Shown here one piece after another: positions 32,674-41,972 of a DNA stretch of 64,000 nt. Under the pieces are notes generated by a model. It had not been told where the DNA came from. It saw only the letters and a program-made list of their open reading frames with translations, and did no database searches. The translations under genes were made by a program, and so were the position numbers. How positions within the stretch are numbered: position 1 is the stretch's first letter; every line of letters begins with the position of its first letter. The DNA lies in NCBI GenBank assembly GCA_910586775.1, contig CAJUJN010000007.1, forward strand, positions 35,334 through 99,333, read 5' to 3'. The DNA comes from an uncultured Acetatifactor sp. (GTDB lineage Bacteria > Bacillota > Clostridia > Lachnospirales > Lachnospiraceae).

Positions 32674-32793
32674 CATTTCATTTAATGACAGCAGACGGCG
32701 TATCTGGCGGAAAACCAATTCTGTAAATATGCGAATAACAGTAAAAGATACAATACCGAAAACTGCTGTGGAGGGAAACTGGGAGAATGCAAA

Positions 32794-33339
32794 ATGAATA
32801 AAGTAATGAAAGAGATGATAAGTACGCTGCTCTATCTGCTGGGTGTCCTGTGCCTGACCTGGCTAGTGATTACTTTCGTGGGACAGCGGACGGAGGTGGA
32901 CGGCTCTTCCATGGAGCCCATGCTGTCCAACGGAGATAACCTGATTGTAGATAAGATTTCCTACCATTTCCGGGACCCTCAGAGATATGACATCATCGTA
33001 TTTCCGTTTAAATACCAGGAAAATACTTATTATATCAAGAGGATCATCGGCCTCCCCGGGGAGACGGTGCAGATTGACGAACAGGGGAACATTTATATCA
33101 ACGGGGAAATTCTTCCGGAAAATTACGGCAGGGAAATTATCCGCGCAGACACGTTGGGAATTGCCGTCAATCCTGTCGTACTTGGCGAAGACGAGTACTT
33201 TGTCATGGGTGACAACCGAAACAACAGCACCGACAGCCGTACGGAAATCGTCGGCAATATCAAACGGGATGATATTATCGGCAGAGCCTGGGTACGCATC
33301 TGGCCGTTGAATAAAATCGGAATTCTGAAACATCAATAA
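32794..33339 (+). CDS. lepB: signal peptidase I (second)
   Basis: 181 residues with an N-terminal membrane helix (LLYLLGVLCLTWLVITFVGQ), S39 in GSSMEPML and K82 in YIKRIIGLPGE, and GDNRNNSTDSR as the late box. It is closely similar to the next gene along its whole length and more distant from the 193-residue enzyme upstream. GGGAGAATGCAAA gives a modest ribosome site. A recent tandem duplication is likely. Confidence 0.93.
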   Translation: MNKVMKEMISTLLYLLGVLCLTWLVITFVGQRTEVDGSSMEPMLSNGDNLIVDKISYHFRDPQRYDIIVFPFKYQENTYYIKRIIGLPGETVQIDEQGNIYINGEILPENYGREIIRADTLGIAVNPVVLGEDEYFVMGDNRNNSTDSRTEIVGNIKRDDIIGRAWVRIWPLNKIGILKHQ

Positions 33340-33355
33340 CACGGGAGAGTTTGTT

Positions 33356-33901
33356 GTGAATAAAAGGACAAAAGAAATCATAAGCAATCTGCTCTACATT
33401 CTGGGTGTCATATGTGTAACATGGCTGATTGTCACCTTTGTAGGGCAGCGGGTTAATGTAGACGGCTCCTCCATGGAGCCCATGCTCATCAATGGAGACA
33501 ACCTGATTGTAGACAAGATTACATACCGCTTCCGGGACCCACAGCGTTTTGATATAATTGTATTTCCTGTCAAATATGACAATAACAGGAAATATATCAA
33601 ACGTATCATCGGACTTCCGGGTGAAACGGTTCTGATAGACGAAGCGGGAAATATCTACATTGACGGAGAGTTGCTTTCAGAGTCTTACGGCAAGGAGACT
33701 ATCCGTCCCGATACCATAGGAATCGCTTCAGAGCCGGTGGTCCTGGGAGAAGATGAATATTTTGTTCTGGGTGACAACCGAAATCACAGCGGAGACAGCC
33801 GGACATTAATTGTGGGAAATATCAACCGGAAAGACATTATCGGCAGAGCCTGGATCCGCATCTGGCCTTTAAATAAAATAGGCTTTATCAGGCATCAGTA
33901 A
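33356..33901 (+). CDS. lepB: signal peptidase I (third, tandem duplicate)
   Basis: 181 residues starting at GTG 33356. Near-duplicate of the preceding enzyme: the same S39 (GSSMEPML) and K82 (YIKRIIGLPGE), and GDNRNHSGDSR. Only 16 bp separate the two genes, with GGGAGAGT as ribosome site. Multiple signal peptidases allow different substrate preferences or expression, as in Bacillus; whether these differ cannot be read here. Confidence 0.93.
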   Translation: MNKRTKEIISNLLYILGVICVTWLIVTFVGQRVNVDGSSMEPMLINGDNLIVDKITYRFRDPQRFDIIVFPVKYDNNRKYIKRIIGLPGETVLIDEAGNIYIDGELLSESYGKETIRPDTIGIASEPVVLGEDEYFVLGDNRNHSGDSRTLIVGNINRKDIIGRAWIRIWPLNKIGFIRHQ

Positions 33902-34008
33902 AAAGGTAGCAGGAAAGGGCAGATATTCTGTCCGCATATAAAGAGGCGGCTTGGTTAATCTGCATTTACGCCGCCGCGGATACGGCCCCTGGCATAAGGT
34001 GACAGCAT

Positions 34009-34770
34009 ATGAGAAGTATCAACGAGATACATAAGATTCTTCAGGCAGCATCTGTAGAGGCGCTGCCTGAATTTATAGATACCTATTCCTCAGATGAGAG
34101 GGCAGGTGTCAGGAAATTGGTGGAATTGGCAAAAAAACGCCTGACTGCACTGGAAAAGGAACATGCCAGAATCGAAGCGCTCCGCGTATACGAAGAGCAA
34201 TATGCCGAATATGACTGTATCTGCGGAGTGGACGAGGTTGGAAGAGGGCCTCTCGCCGGACCTGTCGTGGCAGGGGCAGTGATACTTCCCAGAGAATGCC
34301 GCATTTTATATATAAATGATTCAAAGCAACTCTCCGAAAAAAAGAGAGAGGAGCTTTATTCTGTTATAACAAAGCAGGCCGTAGCCTGGGCCGTGGGATA
34401 TGCCTCCCCGGAGCGGATAGACGAAATCAATATCCTCCAGGCTACCTACGAGGCTATGCGCGAGGCAATCGGCAAACTGAATCCTGCTCCCGGTATTTTG
34501 CTGAACGATGCCGTCAGGATTCCGGGAATCTCCGTCCCTCAGGTGTCCATCATCAAAGGGGATGCAAAGAGCATTACCATAGGGGCCGCCAGCATTGTAG
34601 CCAAAGTAACCCGGGACAGGATGATGCGGGATTACGATCAGATATATCCCGCATATGGTTTTGCCGAAAATAAGGGCTACGGAAGCCAGAGTCACATAGA
34701 GGCACTGCAGAAATACGGTTCTACACCCATCCACAGAAAAAGCTTTATCAGAAACTTTATCGTAACGTAA
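34009..34770 (+). CDS. rnhB: ribonuclease HII
   Basis: 253 residues. The metal site begins with D75-E76 in CGVDEVGRGPLAGPVVAGAV; other landmarks are INDSKQLSEKKRE, SIIKGDAKSITIGAASIVAK and the end YGFAENKGYGSQSHIEALQK. The first 65 residues are a helical extension common in Firmicutes RNase HII. It removes ribonucleotides from DNA. ATG 34009 follows AAGGTGACAG. Confidence 0.96.
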   Translation: MRSINEIHKILQAASVEALPEFIDTYSSDERAGVRKLVELAKKRLTALEKEHARIEALRVYEEQYAEYDCICGVDEVGRGPLAGPVVAGAVILPRECRILYINDSKQLSEKKREELYSVITKQAVAWAVGYASPERIDEINILQATYEAMREAIGKLNPAPGILLNDAVRIPGISVPQVSIIKGDAKSITIGAASIVAKVTRDRMMRDYDQIYPAYGFAENKGYGSQSHIEALQKYGSTPIHRKSFIRNFIVT

Positions 34771-34889
34771 TTGCAAACCGAGCACAGCATCTGACATCTT
34801 TGTGCCTATAGAATTTACGGACACCCTGTGGACGCAAATTTTATGCCAATCGGTGCCGGACCTCAGATGCGGAACTGGAATAAGAAACT

Positions 34890-36809
34890 ATGAAACTATC
34901 ACAATTGTTTTCAGGGGAAGTGCGCACAGACAGCACGTCCTCACGCCCTTCACAGCTGACTCCTTCCCAGATGGAGCAGGCAAACCGTCAGATACGTTCC
35001 CTTGTACCGGGGCAGACCATCAGCGGAGAAATTGTTTCCAGAAACGGGAGCGAAGTCCAGATCCGGCTTTCGGAAGATCTCATTCTCAACGCAAGAGTTG
35101 ACCGGAACATGAATATTGAAGTGGGGAAAAATATGACCTTTGAGGTCAAAAACAACGGCAGCGCCCTTACGCTGAGCCCGCTTTTTACAAATGTAGCCAC
35201 GGACGTGAATGTGCTGAAGGCGCTTGACATGGCAGGGCTTCCGGTGAACAGGGCTTCCATCGACATGACTGAGCAGCTGATGGCTGCGGGAATGTCCGTC
35301 AATCGAAGCAGCCTGCAACAGATATTCAGAGAGATTAACAGCTTTCCGCAGGCCGAAATCTCTGATATTATCAACCTTCACAGGCTTCAGATGTCCGTAA
35401 ATGAGGCAAATTTAAATCAGATGGCTTCCTACAGGAATCTGAACCACCAGCTGACACAGGGCATGGATGCCATATTGGAGGCATTGCCGGAGGTGTTTGA
35501 CTCCATGATGGCGGAAGGAGACACTGCCGGAGCAGTGAAACTGTATCAGGAAGTACTTCAGCTGGTACAGGAAAGCGGTGACATGACTGCTTCAGGTGAA
35601 GTTTCGGACGGCATACCCGGGCAGACGGTTTCCGAACAGGCATCCGGTTTTCCCGGACAAAATCCGTCCGGAGAAACAGTTTTACCGGGCGAAAACATGC
35701 AGACACCGGACGGTACCCCGGCCGGGACAGAGGAAGTGAATCCGTCGTCCCTGATTTTGAATGAGGAAAACCTGCAGGAAATAACCCAGGAAACCATGGC
35801 TGAACTTGAGGCAGAAATCCCTTTGCCGACTAACGGCGTGCCCGAAGAGGCTGTACTCCGGGAAGGCGAGAGTGCCGGAACCCCTCCCAACGCCGAAGGC
35901 AATGCAGCCGGATTGCCAAATACGGCCATAGCTTCCGGGGAAGGAACGGCGGAAAGAATCCCGGAAAATCTGCGGACTGCAGTAGCGGGAGATGCACTGG
36001 CGCTTCTTGACAGCATTCACATGTCACCGGAGCGAGCCCAGACCCTGCGCAATGAAATCTATCAGTTTCTCCAGGGCGAGACTGATGCCGGGCAGTTTTT
36101 TTCCGTTTTAAATACACTGGCTGAAAATGCTAAATTCTCTACGGAATCCATGAAATTATTGGAGAAGATGTTCTCGGGAACGAAATTCCGCACTCTTTTA
36201 TCTGCTCAGCTGAAGAACAACTGGATGCTTCGCCCCGAAGAGGTAGCTTCCCCCGGCAAGGTGGAAGAAATGTACCGCAGGCTGGACCGGCAGCTGAAAA
36301 GCCTGGGCGGCGCTCTGGAAAACACAGGCCATACCGAAAGCACAGTGTACAGGGCTGTCTCATCCATGTCACAGAATATCGATTTTCTGCAGCAGCTGAA
36401 TCAAATGTACACCTATGTACAACTGCCCCTGCGGCTGCAGCAGAGGGATGCGCAGGGCGAACTTTACGTCTATACGAACAAGAAAAAGCTGTCGAGCCCG
36501 GACGGTACCATGAGTGCCCTTCTCCATCTGGATATGGAGTATCTGGGGCCGGTTGACGTATATGTTTCTCTGAAAGGCAGCAGAGTGAAAACTCGCTTTT
36601 ACCTTCGTGACGATGAGATGATAGACTTTATGTCACAGCATATGGATGTTCTGACCAGCCGCCTCCAGAAGCGGGGGTACGACTGCAGCTTTTCCATGAC
36701 GCTCCGTGAAAAAGGGGAAGGTGAAACTACCAAAGGCGGATTGGAGCCGGTTCTGCGGCAGAATAAAGGCATTATGCTTTCCCATTATGCCTTTGACGTG
36801 CGCACCTGA
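34890..36809 (+). CDS. ylqG: FliK-like protein of the YlqG type
   Basis: 639 residues. The N-terminal 110 residues form a small beta domain (VPGQTISGEIVSRNGSEVQI). A helical part and a long low-complexity stretch rich in P, G, E, S and T (about 230-370) follow. The C-terminal 120 residues resemble the hook-length control domain (SALLHLDMEYLGPVDVYVSL, KTRFYLRDDEMIDFMSQHMD). In Bacillus, ylqG lies between rnhB and ylqH as here. No flagellar genes are adjacent, so the true role is open. Start ATG 34890. Confidence 0.75.
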   Translation: MKLSQLFSGEVRTDSTSSRPSQLTPSQMEQANRQIRSLVPGQTISGEIVSRNGSEVQIRLSEDLILNARVDRNMNIEVGKNMTFEVKNNGSALTLSPLFTNVATDVNVLKALDMAGLPVNRASIDMTEQLMAAGMSVNRSSLQQIFREINSFPQAEISDIINLHRLQMSVNEANLNQMASYRNLNHQLTQGMDAILEALPEVFDSMMAEGDTAGAVKLYQEVLQLVQESGDMTASGEVSDGIPGQTVSEQASGFPGQNPSGETVLPGENMQTPDGTPAGTEEVNPSSLILNEENLQEITQETMAELEAEIPLPTNGVPEEAVLREGESAGTPPNAEGNAAGLPNTAIASGEGTAERIPENLRTAVAGDALALLDSIHMSPERAQTLRNEIYQFLQGETDAGQFFSVLNTLAENAKFSTESMKLLEKMFSGTKFRTLLSAQLKNNWMLRPEEVASPGKVEEMYRRLDRQLKSLGGALENTGHTESTVYRAVSSMSQNIDFLQQLNQMYTYVQLPLRLQQRDAQGELYVYTNKKKLSSPDGTMSALLHLDMEYLGPVDVYVSLKGSRVKTRFYLRDDEMIDFMSQHMDVLTSRLQKRGYDCSFSMTLREKGEGETTKGGLEPVLRQNKGIMLSHYAFDVRT

Positions 36810-36938
36810 AAGCAATATCTCCTTATCCTGTATAGCTTCAGGCCGGTATACTGAAAAGCAAAAACCTGAGGGAGCGGCGGGATATGGTGAGAAACAATTG
36901 ATTTCAAAACAAAAGTGAGGAGAGGCATCCTGAACTAT

Positions 36939-37232
36939 ATGTATGGAAAAAAGGAAAAACGTGAAAAAGTAAAACAGGCTATCGCTCTGGAATATGACCC
37001 CTCTGACGAGGCACCCAGGGTAATCGCCAGCGGAAAAGGCGTACTGGCAGAACGAATCATCGAGAGGGCTCAGGAAAGCGCCGTCCCCATCCACAGAGAT
37101 GACAAGCTTGCCGATACCCTGTCCAGACTGGATATCGGAGATACGATTCCGCCGGAGTTATACGAGGTGGTGGCAGAGATACTGGTATTTGTGGATTCCA
37201 TGGACAAGATAAGGGCAAAGATAAAAAGGTAG
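36939..37232 (+). CDS. ylqH: FlhB C-terminal homologue (YlqH)
   Basis: 97 residues from ATG 36939, after AGGAGAGG; GTG 36915 is possible but overlaps that site. It matches only the cytoplasmic FlhB/YscU switch domain: VKQAIALEYDPS, APRVIASGKGVLAERIIERA, VPIHRDDKLADTLSRLDIGD and IPPELYEVVAEILVFVD. The self-cleaving NPTH motif and all membrane helices are missing. In Bacillus, YlqH can partly stand in for the FlhB C-domain. Paired with the FliK-like gene upstream. Confidence 0.85.
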   Translation: MYGKKEKREKVKQAIALEYDPSDEAPRVIASGKGVLAERIIERAQESAVPIHRDDKLADTLSRLDIGDTIPPELYEVVAEILVFVDSMDKIRAKIKR

Positions 37233-37240
37233 GACATCAT

Positions 37241-37600
37241 TTGAATAAGCGAAAAACAGGCACGGAATGGGAAATCCAGGCGGCGGAATACCTCACGCAA
37301 AACGGCATGCGTGTCGTAGAGAAAAATTTCCGATGCAGACAGGGTGAAATCGACATCATTGGCTATCACGAGGGGTATCTGGTGTTCGTGGAAGTAAAAT
37401 ACAGAAGCTCTTTCGATTCCGGATACGCTCTGGAGGCCGTGGATTATCGAAAGCAGTGCCGAATCTGTAAAGTGGCGGACTATTACAGATATTCCCGCTG
37501 TCTGGGCACAGACACAGGGGTGCGCTATGACGTAATCGGAATCCAGAACGGGAAGATAGAGTGGATTCAGAATGCATTTCCGCATGTTTACAGATGCTGA
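37241..37600 (+). CDS. yraN: YraN family endonuclease-like protein
   Basis: 119 residues from TTG 37241. GTEWEIQAAEYLTQNGMRVV followed by EKNFRCRQGEIDIIGYHEGY and LVFVEVKYRSS are the UPF0102/YraN core, a restriction-nuclease-like fold with the EID...EVK metal motif. The physiological role is uncertain; recombination or DNA uptake have been proposed for the family. It lies eight bases after ylqH, the last gene of the block. Confidence 0.9.
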   Translation: MNKRKTGTEWEIQAAEYLTQNGMRVVEKNFRCRQGEIDIIGYHEGYLVFVEVKYRSSFDSGYALEAVDYRKQCRICKVADYYRYSRCLGTDTGVRYDVIGIQNGKIEWIQNAFPHVYRC

Positions 37601-37635
37601 TAGCGGATATTAATACCAGATATTTACTGTTTTTA

Positions 37636-37664
37636 TTGACATTTTTTCGGGAACTTGGTATGAT
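37636..37664 (+). promoter_or_regulatory. ilvN-ilvC promoter
   Basis: TTGACA (37636-37641), a 17-bp spacer and TATGAT (37659-37664). The leader of about 115 bases contains a small AAAACGCG/CGCGGATTTT stem but no recognisable T-box. Confidence 0.7.
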
Positions 37665-37786
37665 ATCGGAAGGGTTTTCTGATAAATATGCGAATGTTTA
37701 TAAATACATGGGAAAACGCGCTTCGCGGATTTTCTAAGAAAGCATTGTCCGGATGCGTTTTCACAACTAAGGAGAGGTGAATAAAT

Positions 37787-38287
37787 ATGCAAAAAAAGGT
37801 ATTTCAGCTGCTTGTTAACAACACCTCCGGTGTCTTAAGCCGGATTGCAGGCCTTTTTGCAAGAAGAGGCTATAATGTGGAAAGCATTACTGCCGGCGTC
37901 ACATCGGATCCCAGGATTACCAGAATTACCATTGTTGCTTCCGGTGATGACGAGATTCTGGAACAGATTGAAAAGCAGCTCTCCAAGCTGGAGGATGTCC
38001 GAAATATCAAGGAACTGCGTCCGGAAAAGAGTGTCTACCGTGAATTGATTATGATCAAGGTTAGCGCCACGGCAGAACAGCGGCAGGGCATCATAGCGGT
38101 GGCTGACATCTTCCGTGCCAAGATCATCGATGTGGCGCCCGAAAGCCTGATGATTGAACTTACCGGCAACCAGCAGAAGATAGAGGCGTTTATTGACCTG
38201 TTGGCCGGATATGAGATACTGGAACAGGCCAGGACAGGAATCGCAGGCCTGAGCAGAGGTACAGAGCCCGTCGTCAGATTTGATTAG
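37787..38287 (+). CDS. ilvN: acetolactate synthase small (regulatory) subunit
   Basis: 166 residues. The N-terminal ACT domain (FQLLVNNTSGVLSRIAGLFA, RRGYNVESITAG) binds valine for feedback inhibition; the second half is the usual ALS-associated domain. It activates the large catalytic subunit, which makes acetolactate for valine, leucine and isoleucine. No ilvB is next to it, so the catalytic subunit must be elsewhere. AAGGAGAGG precedes the ATG. Confidence 0.94.
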   Translation: MQKKVFQLLVNNTSGVLSRIAGLFARRGYNVESITAGVTSDPRITRITIVASGDDEILEQIEKQLSKLEDVRNIKELRPEKSVYRELIMIKVSATAEQRQGIIAVADIFRAKIIDVAPESLMIELTGNQQKIEAFIDLLAGYEILEQARTGIAGLSRGTEPVVRFD

Positions 38288-38368
38288 CTCCAGGGATAAC
38301 CTGTCAGTTATATATCACATTCTGCAAAAGCATAAATCTGTGGAATGACAAAATGGAGGAAAAAAGAA

Positions 38369-39388
38369 ATGGCAAAGATTTTTTATCAGGAAGATTGTAA
38401 TTTATCCCTTCTGGAAGGGAAGACCATCGCGATTATCGGCTACGGCAGCCAGGGACACGCACATGCGCTGAACCTGAAGGATTCCGGCTGCCATGTAATC
38501 ATCGGTCTCTACGAAGGTTCCAAATCCTGGGACAAGGCTGTAAAGCAGGGCTTTGAGGTATTTACTGCAGCAGAGGCAGCTAAGAAGGCTGATATCATCA
38601 TGATCCTGATCAATGACGAGAAGCAGGCTGACCTTTACAAGAAGGATATCGAGCCCAATCTGGAAGCAGGCAATATGCTTATGTTCGCTCATGGCTTCAA
38701 TATTCATTTCGGCTGCATCGTTCCCCCCGCTGACGTTGATGTAACAATGATCGCGCCCAAGGGACCTGGACATACCGTGAGAAGCGAATACCAGGAAGGT
38801 AAGGGCGTCCCCTGCCTTATCGCAGTAGAGCAGGATGCAACAGGCAAGGCGCAGGATATGGCTCTGGCATATGCGTTGGGTATCGGCGGAGCAAGGGCAG
38901 GCGTTCTGGAGACCACATTCCGCACCGAGACCGAAACTGACCTGTTCGGCGAGCAGGCTGTATTGTGCGGCGGTGTCTGCGCATTGATGCAGGCCGGCTT
39001 CGAGACTCTGGTAGAGGCAGGTTACGATGAGAGAAATGCTTATTTCGAGTGTATCCATGAGATGAAGCTGATTGTGGACCTGATCTATCAGAGTGGTTTT
39101 GCAGGAATGCGTTATTCCATCTCCAATACTGCGGAATACGGCGATTATATTACCGGCCCCAAGATCATTACCGAGGATACCAAGAAAGCCATGAAGAAGA
39201 TTCTGAGCGATATCCAGGACGGAACTTTCGCAAAGGAATTCCTGCTTGACATGTCTCCCGCAGGACGCCAGGTTCACTTCAAGGCAATGAGAAAGCTTGC
39301 ATCCGAGCATCCTTCCGAGAAGGTTGGCGGGGAAATCCGTAAGCTTTACAGTTGGAACAACGAGGATGACAAGCTGATTAACAACTAA
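38369..39388 (+). CDS. ilvC: ketol-acid reductoisomerase
   Basis: 339 residues from ATG 38369, eight bases after GGAGG; the frame opens 24 bases earlier. The Rossmann motif is GYGSQGHAH (from G24). The catalytic class I C-domain has DLFGEQAVLCGG, ECIHEMKLIVDLIYQSG and ISNTAEYGDY, with metal-binding D/E. It isomerises and reduces acetolactate to dihydroxy-isovalerate with NAD(P)H and Mg. Second step after IlvBN; cotranscribed with ilvN. Confidence 0.97.
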   Translation: MAKIFYQEDCNLSLLEGKTIAIIGYGSQGHAHALNLKDSGCHVIIGLYEGSKSWDKAVKQGFEVFTAAEAAKKADIIMILINDEKQADLYKKDIEPNLEAGNMLMFAHGFNIHFGCIVPPADVDVTMIAPKGPGHTVRSEYQEGKGVPCLIAVEQDATGKAQDMALAYALGIGGARAGVLETTFRTETETDLFGEQAVLCGGVCALMQAGFETLVEAGYDERNAYFECIHEMKLIVDLIYQSGFAGMRYSISNTAEYGDYITGPKIITEDTKKAMKKILSDIQDGTFAKEFLLDMSPAGRQVHFKAMRKLASEHPSEKVGGEIRKLYSWNNEDDKLINN

Positions 39389-39500
39389 ATCATCTATTTC
39401 CCGTTTGGCGCGACGCTGTCAGGAAGAGAAGCCTGGTATGATATCTGGTATGGTACTTTTGCATTGCCAGATGTTAAATGGAATTGGATTGGACATTAAT

Positions 39501-39537
39501 AAACCCTCTGCAGGAAAGAGCCCCTGCAGAGGGTTTT
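39501..39537 (+). terminator. strong terminator after ilvC
   Basis: AAACCCTCTGCAGG (39501-39514) pairs perfectly with CCTGCAGAGGGTTT, an 8-base loop between them and TTTT at the end. Confidence 0.9.
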
Positions 39538-39585
39538 GTATGTTCCGGACCTGATTTTGAATCATGGTTGATTCTTAGCAGAAGA

Positions 39586-39681
39586 GGCTGTCGGGAAATG
39601 GCATTTGTTCACAATATATAGTTGTGATTTCTAACGTATCACAATACATATTGTGGAAATACAGTTATTTTCCGACAGACC
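39586..39681. repeat. 96-bp palindromic, MITE-like element between convergent genes
   Basis: Ends are imperfect inverted repeats, GGCTGTCGGGAAAT (39586-39599) and ATTTTCCGACAGACC (39667-39681). Inside are two smaller palindromes, CACAATATATAGTTGTG and CACAATACATATTGTG. It lies between the ilvC terminator and the 3-prime end of the symporter gene. It could be a non-autonomous transposon relic or a complex terminator for the leftward gene. Confidence 0.55.
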
Positions 39682-39693
39682 CATTCCGTAACC

Positions 39694-41232
39694 TTACCTG
39701 GACTTCCCAAGCGCTGTCTTCTGGGAGACTTCCGTCTTCACATCATAGCATGCAAAGGCATTATCCACCAGTTTTTTATCCGGCTTCGGTGTGAAAAGGC
39801 TCACTACCGGGACGATAATCAGCCCCACAAGCATTGCAATGGCACCGCAGTTTATAGGTGACTGCATGATAGCCGGGAAGGAAGAACGGAAGAAGATATT
39901 GGCTATCATCAGAATAGAGCTGAACAGGAAGCAGACCCAACAGGAAGCCTTCGTCACTTTTTTGGAATACAGAGAATACATAAACGGTGCCAGGAAGGAA
40001 CCGGCCAGGGCACCCCAGGATACTCCCATCAGTTGTGCGATAAAGGTCACGGAACTCTTATACTGAATCAGCGCCAGGATAGAGGAAATGGCGATAAATA
40101 CCACAATCAGGATACGCATGGTAAGCACCTGTTTCTTCTCCTCCATCTTCCGGAAAAACAGTACCTTCAAAAAGTCAATGGTCAAGGTAGAACTGGAAGC
40201 AATGACCAGAGAAGACAGGGTGGACATGGAAGCCGACAGCACCAGTATAACCACCAGAGCAATCAACATAGGGGAGAGCCCCGACAGCATGGTGGGAATA
40301 ATGGAGTCAAAGCCGTTGGCTGTCACATCAATCTGGTCGGAGAACAGTCTGCCGAATCCGCCCAGGAAGTAACTGCCGCCGGCCACTACCAGCGCAAACA
40401 GGGTGGAGATGATTGTTCCCTTTTTGATTGATTCCTCATTTTTGATGGCATAGAATTTCTGCACCATCTGCGGAAGTCCCCAGGTCCCCAGAGAGGTCAG
40501 GATGACCACAAACATCAGATTCAGCGGGTCCGGTCCGAAGAATGAGGCGAAGACACCGGGGGTAGTTGCCACGGATTCGTCTGTAACTCTTGCCAGGTTG
40601 TCCAGAGCGGCCATAAAGCCTCCCTTACTCTTCAATACTGCCACGATAATGGTGACAATGCCCCCCAACATGATGATTCCCTGAATAAAATCGTTGATTG
40701 CCGTAGCCATATATCCCCCGGCAATCACATAGATTGCTGTAAGCACCGCCATCAGCAGGATACAGACAGAATAGTCAATATCAAATGCCATACCAAAGAG
40801 GCGTGAGAGACCGTTATATAAGGATGCGGTGTATGGAATCAGGAATACAAAAATAATGGCGGAAGCACCGATTTTCAGCGGTCTGCTGCCGAAGCGCTCC
40901 CCGAAAAACTGGGGCATGGTAGCGGAATCCAGATGCTGGGTCATAATGCGTGTCCGGCGCCCCAGTACAACCCATGCCAGGAGCGAACCGATAATTGCGT
41001 TCCCGATTCCGGCCCAGGTGGCCGCAACTCCATATTTCCAGCCGAACTGTCCGGCATATCCCACGAATACAACAGCCGAAAAATAGGAAGTGCCATAGGC
41101 GAAAGCGGTCAGCCATGGACCTACGGAACGTCCGCCCAACACAAAGCCGTTGACATCGGTAGCATGTTTGCGGCAGTAGAGCCCGATGGCGACCAGTACC
41201 GCGAAATAGATGATAAGTAGTAGTAGTTTCAT
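39694..41232 (-). CDS. sodium/solute symporter (SSS family)
   Basis: 512 residues with about 13 membrane helices. The start MKLLLLIIYFAVLVAIGLYC is typical, as is GRSVGPWLTAFAYGTSYFSA (helix 2). GLPQMVQKFYAIKNEESIKK is the cytoplasmic loop seen in PutP-like members. The substrate (proline, pantothenate, other organic acid) cannot be assigned from sequence reading. AGGAGGCAAC precedes the ATG on the minus strand. It stands alone, divergent from blaI, across about 350 bp in which I see no clear operator. Confidence 0.9.
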   Translation of the reverse strand: MKLLLLIIYFAVLVAIGLYCRKHATDVNGFVLGGRSVGPWLTAFAYGTSYFSAVVFVGYAGQFGWKYGVAATWAGIGNAIIGSLLAWVVLGRRTRIMTQHLDSATMPQFFGERFGSRPLKIGASAIIFVFLIPYTASLYNGLSRLFGMAFDIDYSVCILLMAVLTAIYVIAGGYMATAINDFIQGIIMLGGIVTIIVAVLKSKGGFMAALDNLARVTDESVATTPGVFASFFGPDPLNLMFVVILTSLGTWGLPQMVQKFYAIKNEESIKKGTIISTLFALVVAGGSYFLGGFGRLFSDQIDVTANGFDSIIPTMLSGLSPMLIALVVILVLSASMSTLSSLVIASSSTLTIDFLKVLFFRKMEEKKQVLTMRILIVVFIAISSILALIQYKSSVTFIAQLMGVSWGALAGSFLAPFMYSLYSKKVTKASCWVCFLFSSILMIANIFFRSSFPAIMQSPINCGAIAMLVGLIIVPVVSLFTPKPDKKLVDNAFACYDVKTEVSQKTALGKSR

Positions 41233-41579
41233 GTTGCCTCCTGTATATGTGTTTGTTTTTTTGCACCGCGAAGATGGCTCAGATTGTTTTTGAAACTGTC
41301 GCGCGTTGCAAGTTTAAAGCGTTAAAGTAACTATAGCATATCTGGTCCTGATATGCAATTATATATTCAATTATTTGGATGAAAGAGTACTCTTCAAAAT
41401 ATCTTCGCCATATTGGAAATAATTTTGTTACCAAAAAGCTTGCACATCTATATCTGACGGAGTATAATATGTCTTACAGGAAGCAGGCAAACCTGCAATT
41501 CATTTTACGGTGCAACTACTTTCCAGAGATTCATTTCAAAACAAAACAGAAATTCGAGAGAAAAGGGAACGGAAATTTT

Positions 41580-41972
41580 ATGAAAGAAAAAAATCTGACA
41601 AAATCGGAGCAGAAGCTGCTCCGATTACTATGGGAAGAGGGACCGCTTTCTGTTATGCAGCTTACGGAGAAAATGGAGCAGGAAACCGGATGGAGCAAAC
41701 AGTCTGTCATTTCCTTCCTGAAGAGAATGGAAACGAAAGGATTCATCACCTACGAGCAGAGAGGGCGCACGAAATATTATATGCCGCTTCAGTCCAGGGC
41801 AGCCGTGGCACAAAAGGAGAGAAGCACTTTTCTTCAGAATTTTTATCACGGCAGGCTGGGACTGTTGGTTTCGGCCATGGCGGAAGAAAACGCTCTGTCC
41901 CAGGAGGATATAGAGGACCTCAGGAAAGTGCTTGATGGTCTGAAAGCCGATGACGGGCAGCCGCAGAACTAG
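41580..41972 (+). CDS. blaI: BlaI/MecI-type repressor
   Basis: About 130 residues from ATG 41580 (MKEKNLTKSEQKLLRLLWEE). The winged helix (LSVMQLTEKMEQETGWSKQS, VISFLKRMETKGFITYEQRG) and the C-terminal dimerisation helices match BlaI/MecI. These repressors are inactivated by proteolysis when the cognate M56 sensor is triggered; the M56 gene follows 167 bp downstream. Upstream in-frame sequence lacks a ribosome site. I did not find a clear TACA-x-TGTA operator. Confidence 0.9.
   Translation: MKEKNLTKSEQKLLRLLWEEGPLSVMQLTEKMEQETGWSKQSVISFLKRMETKGFITYEQRGRTKYYMPLQSRAAVAQKERSTFLQNFYHGRLGLLVSAMAEENALSQEDIEDLRKVLDGLKADDGQPQN

Noticed and set aside
37665..37786. T-box or leucine/valine attenuator before ilvN
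   Set aside because: No T-box motif or run of branched-chain codons found; only one small stem.
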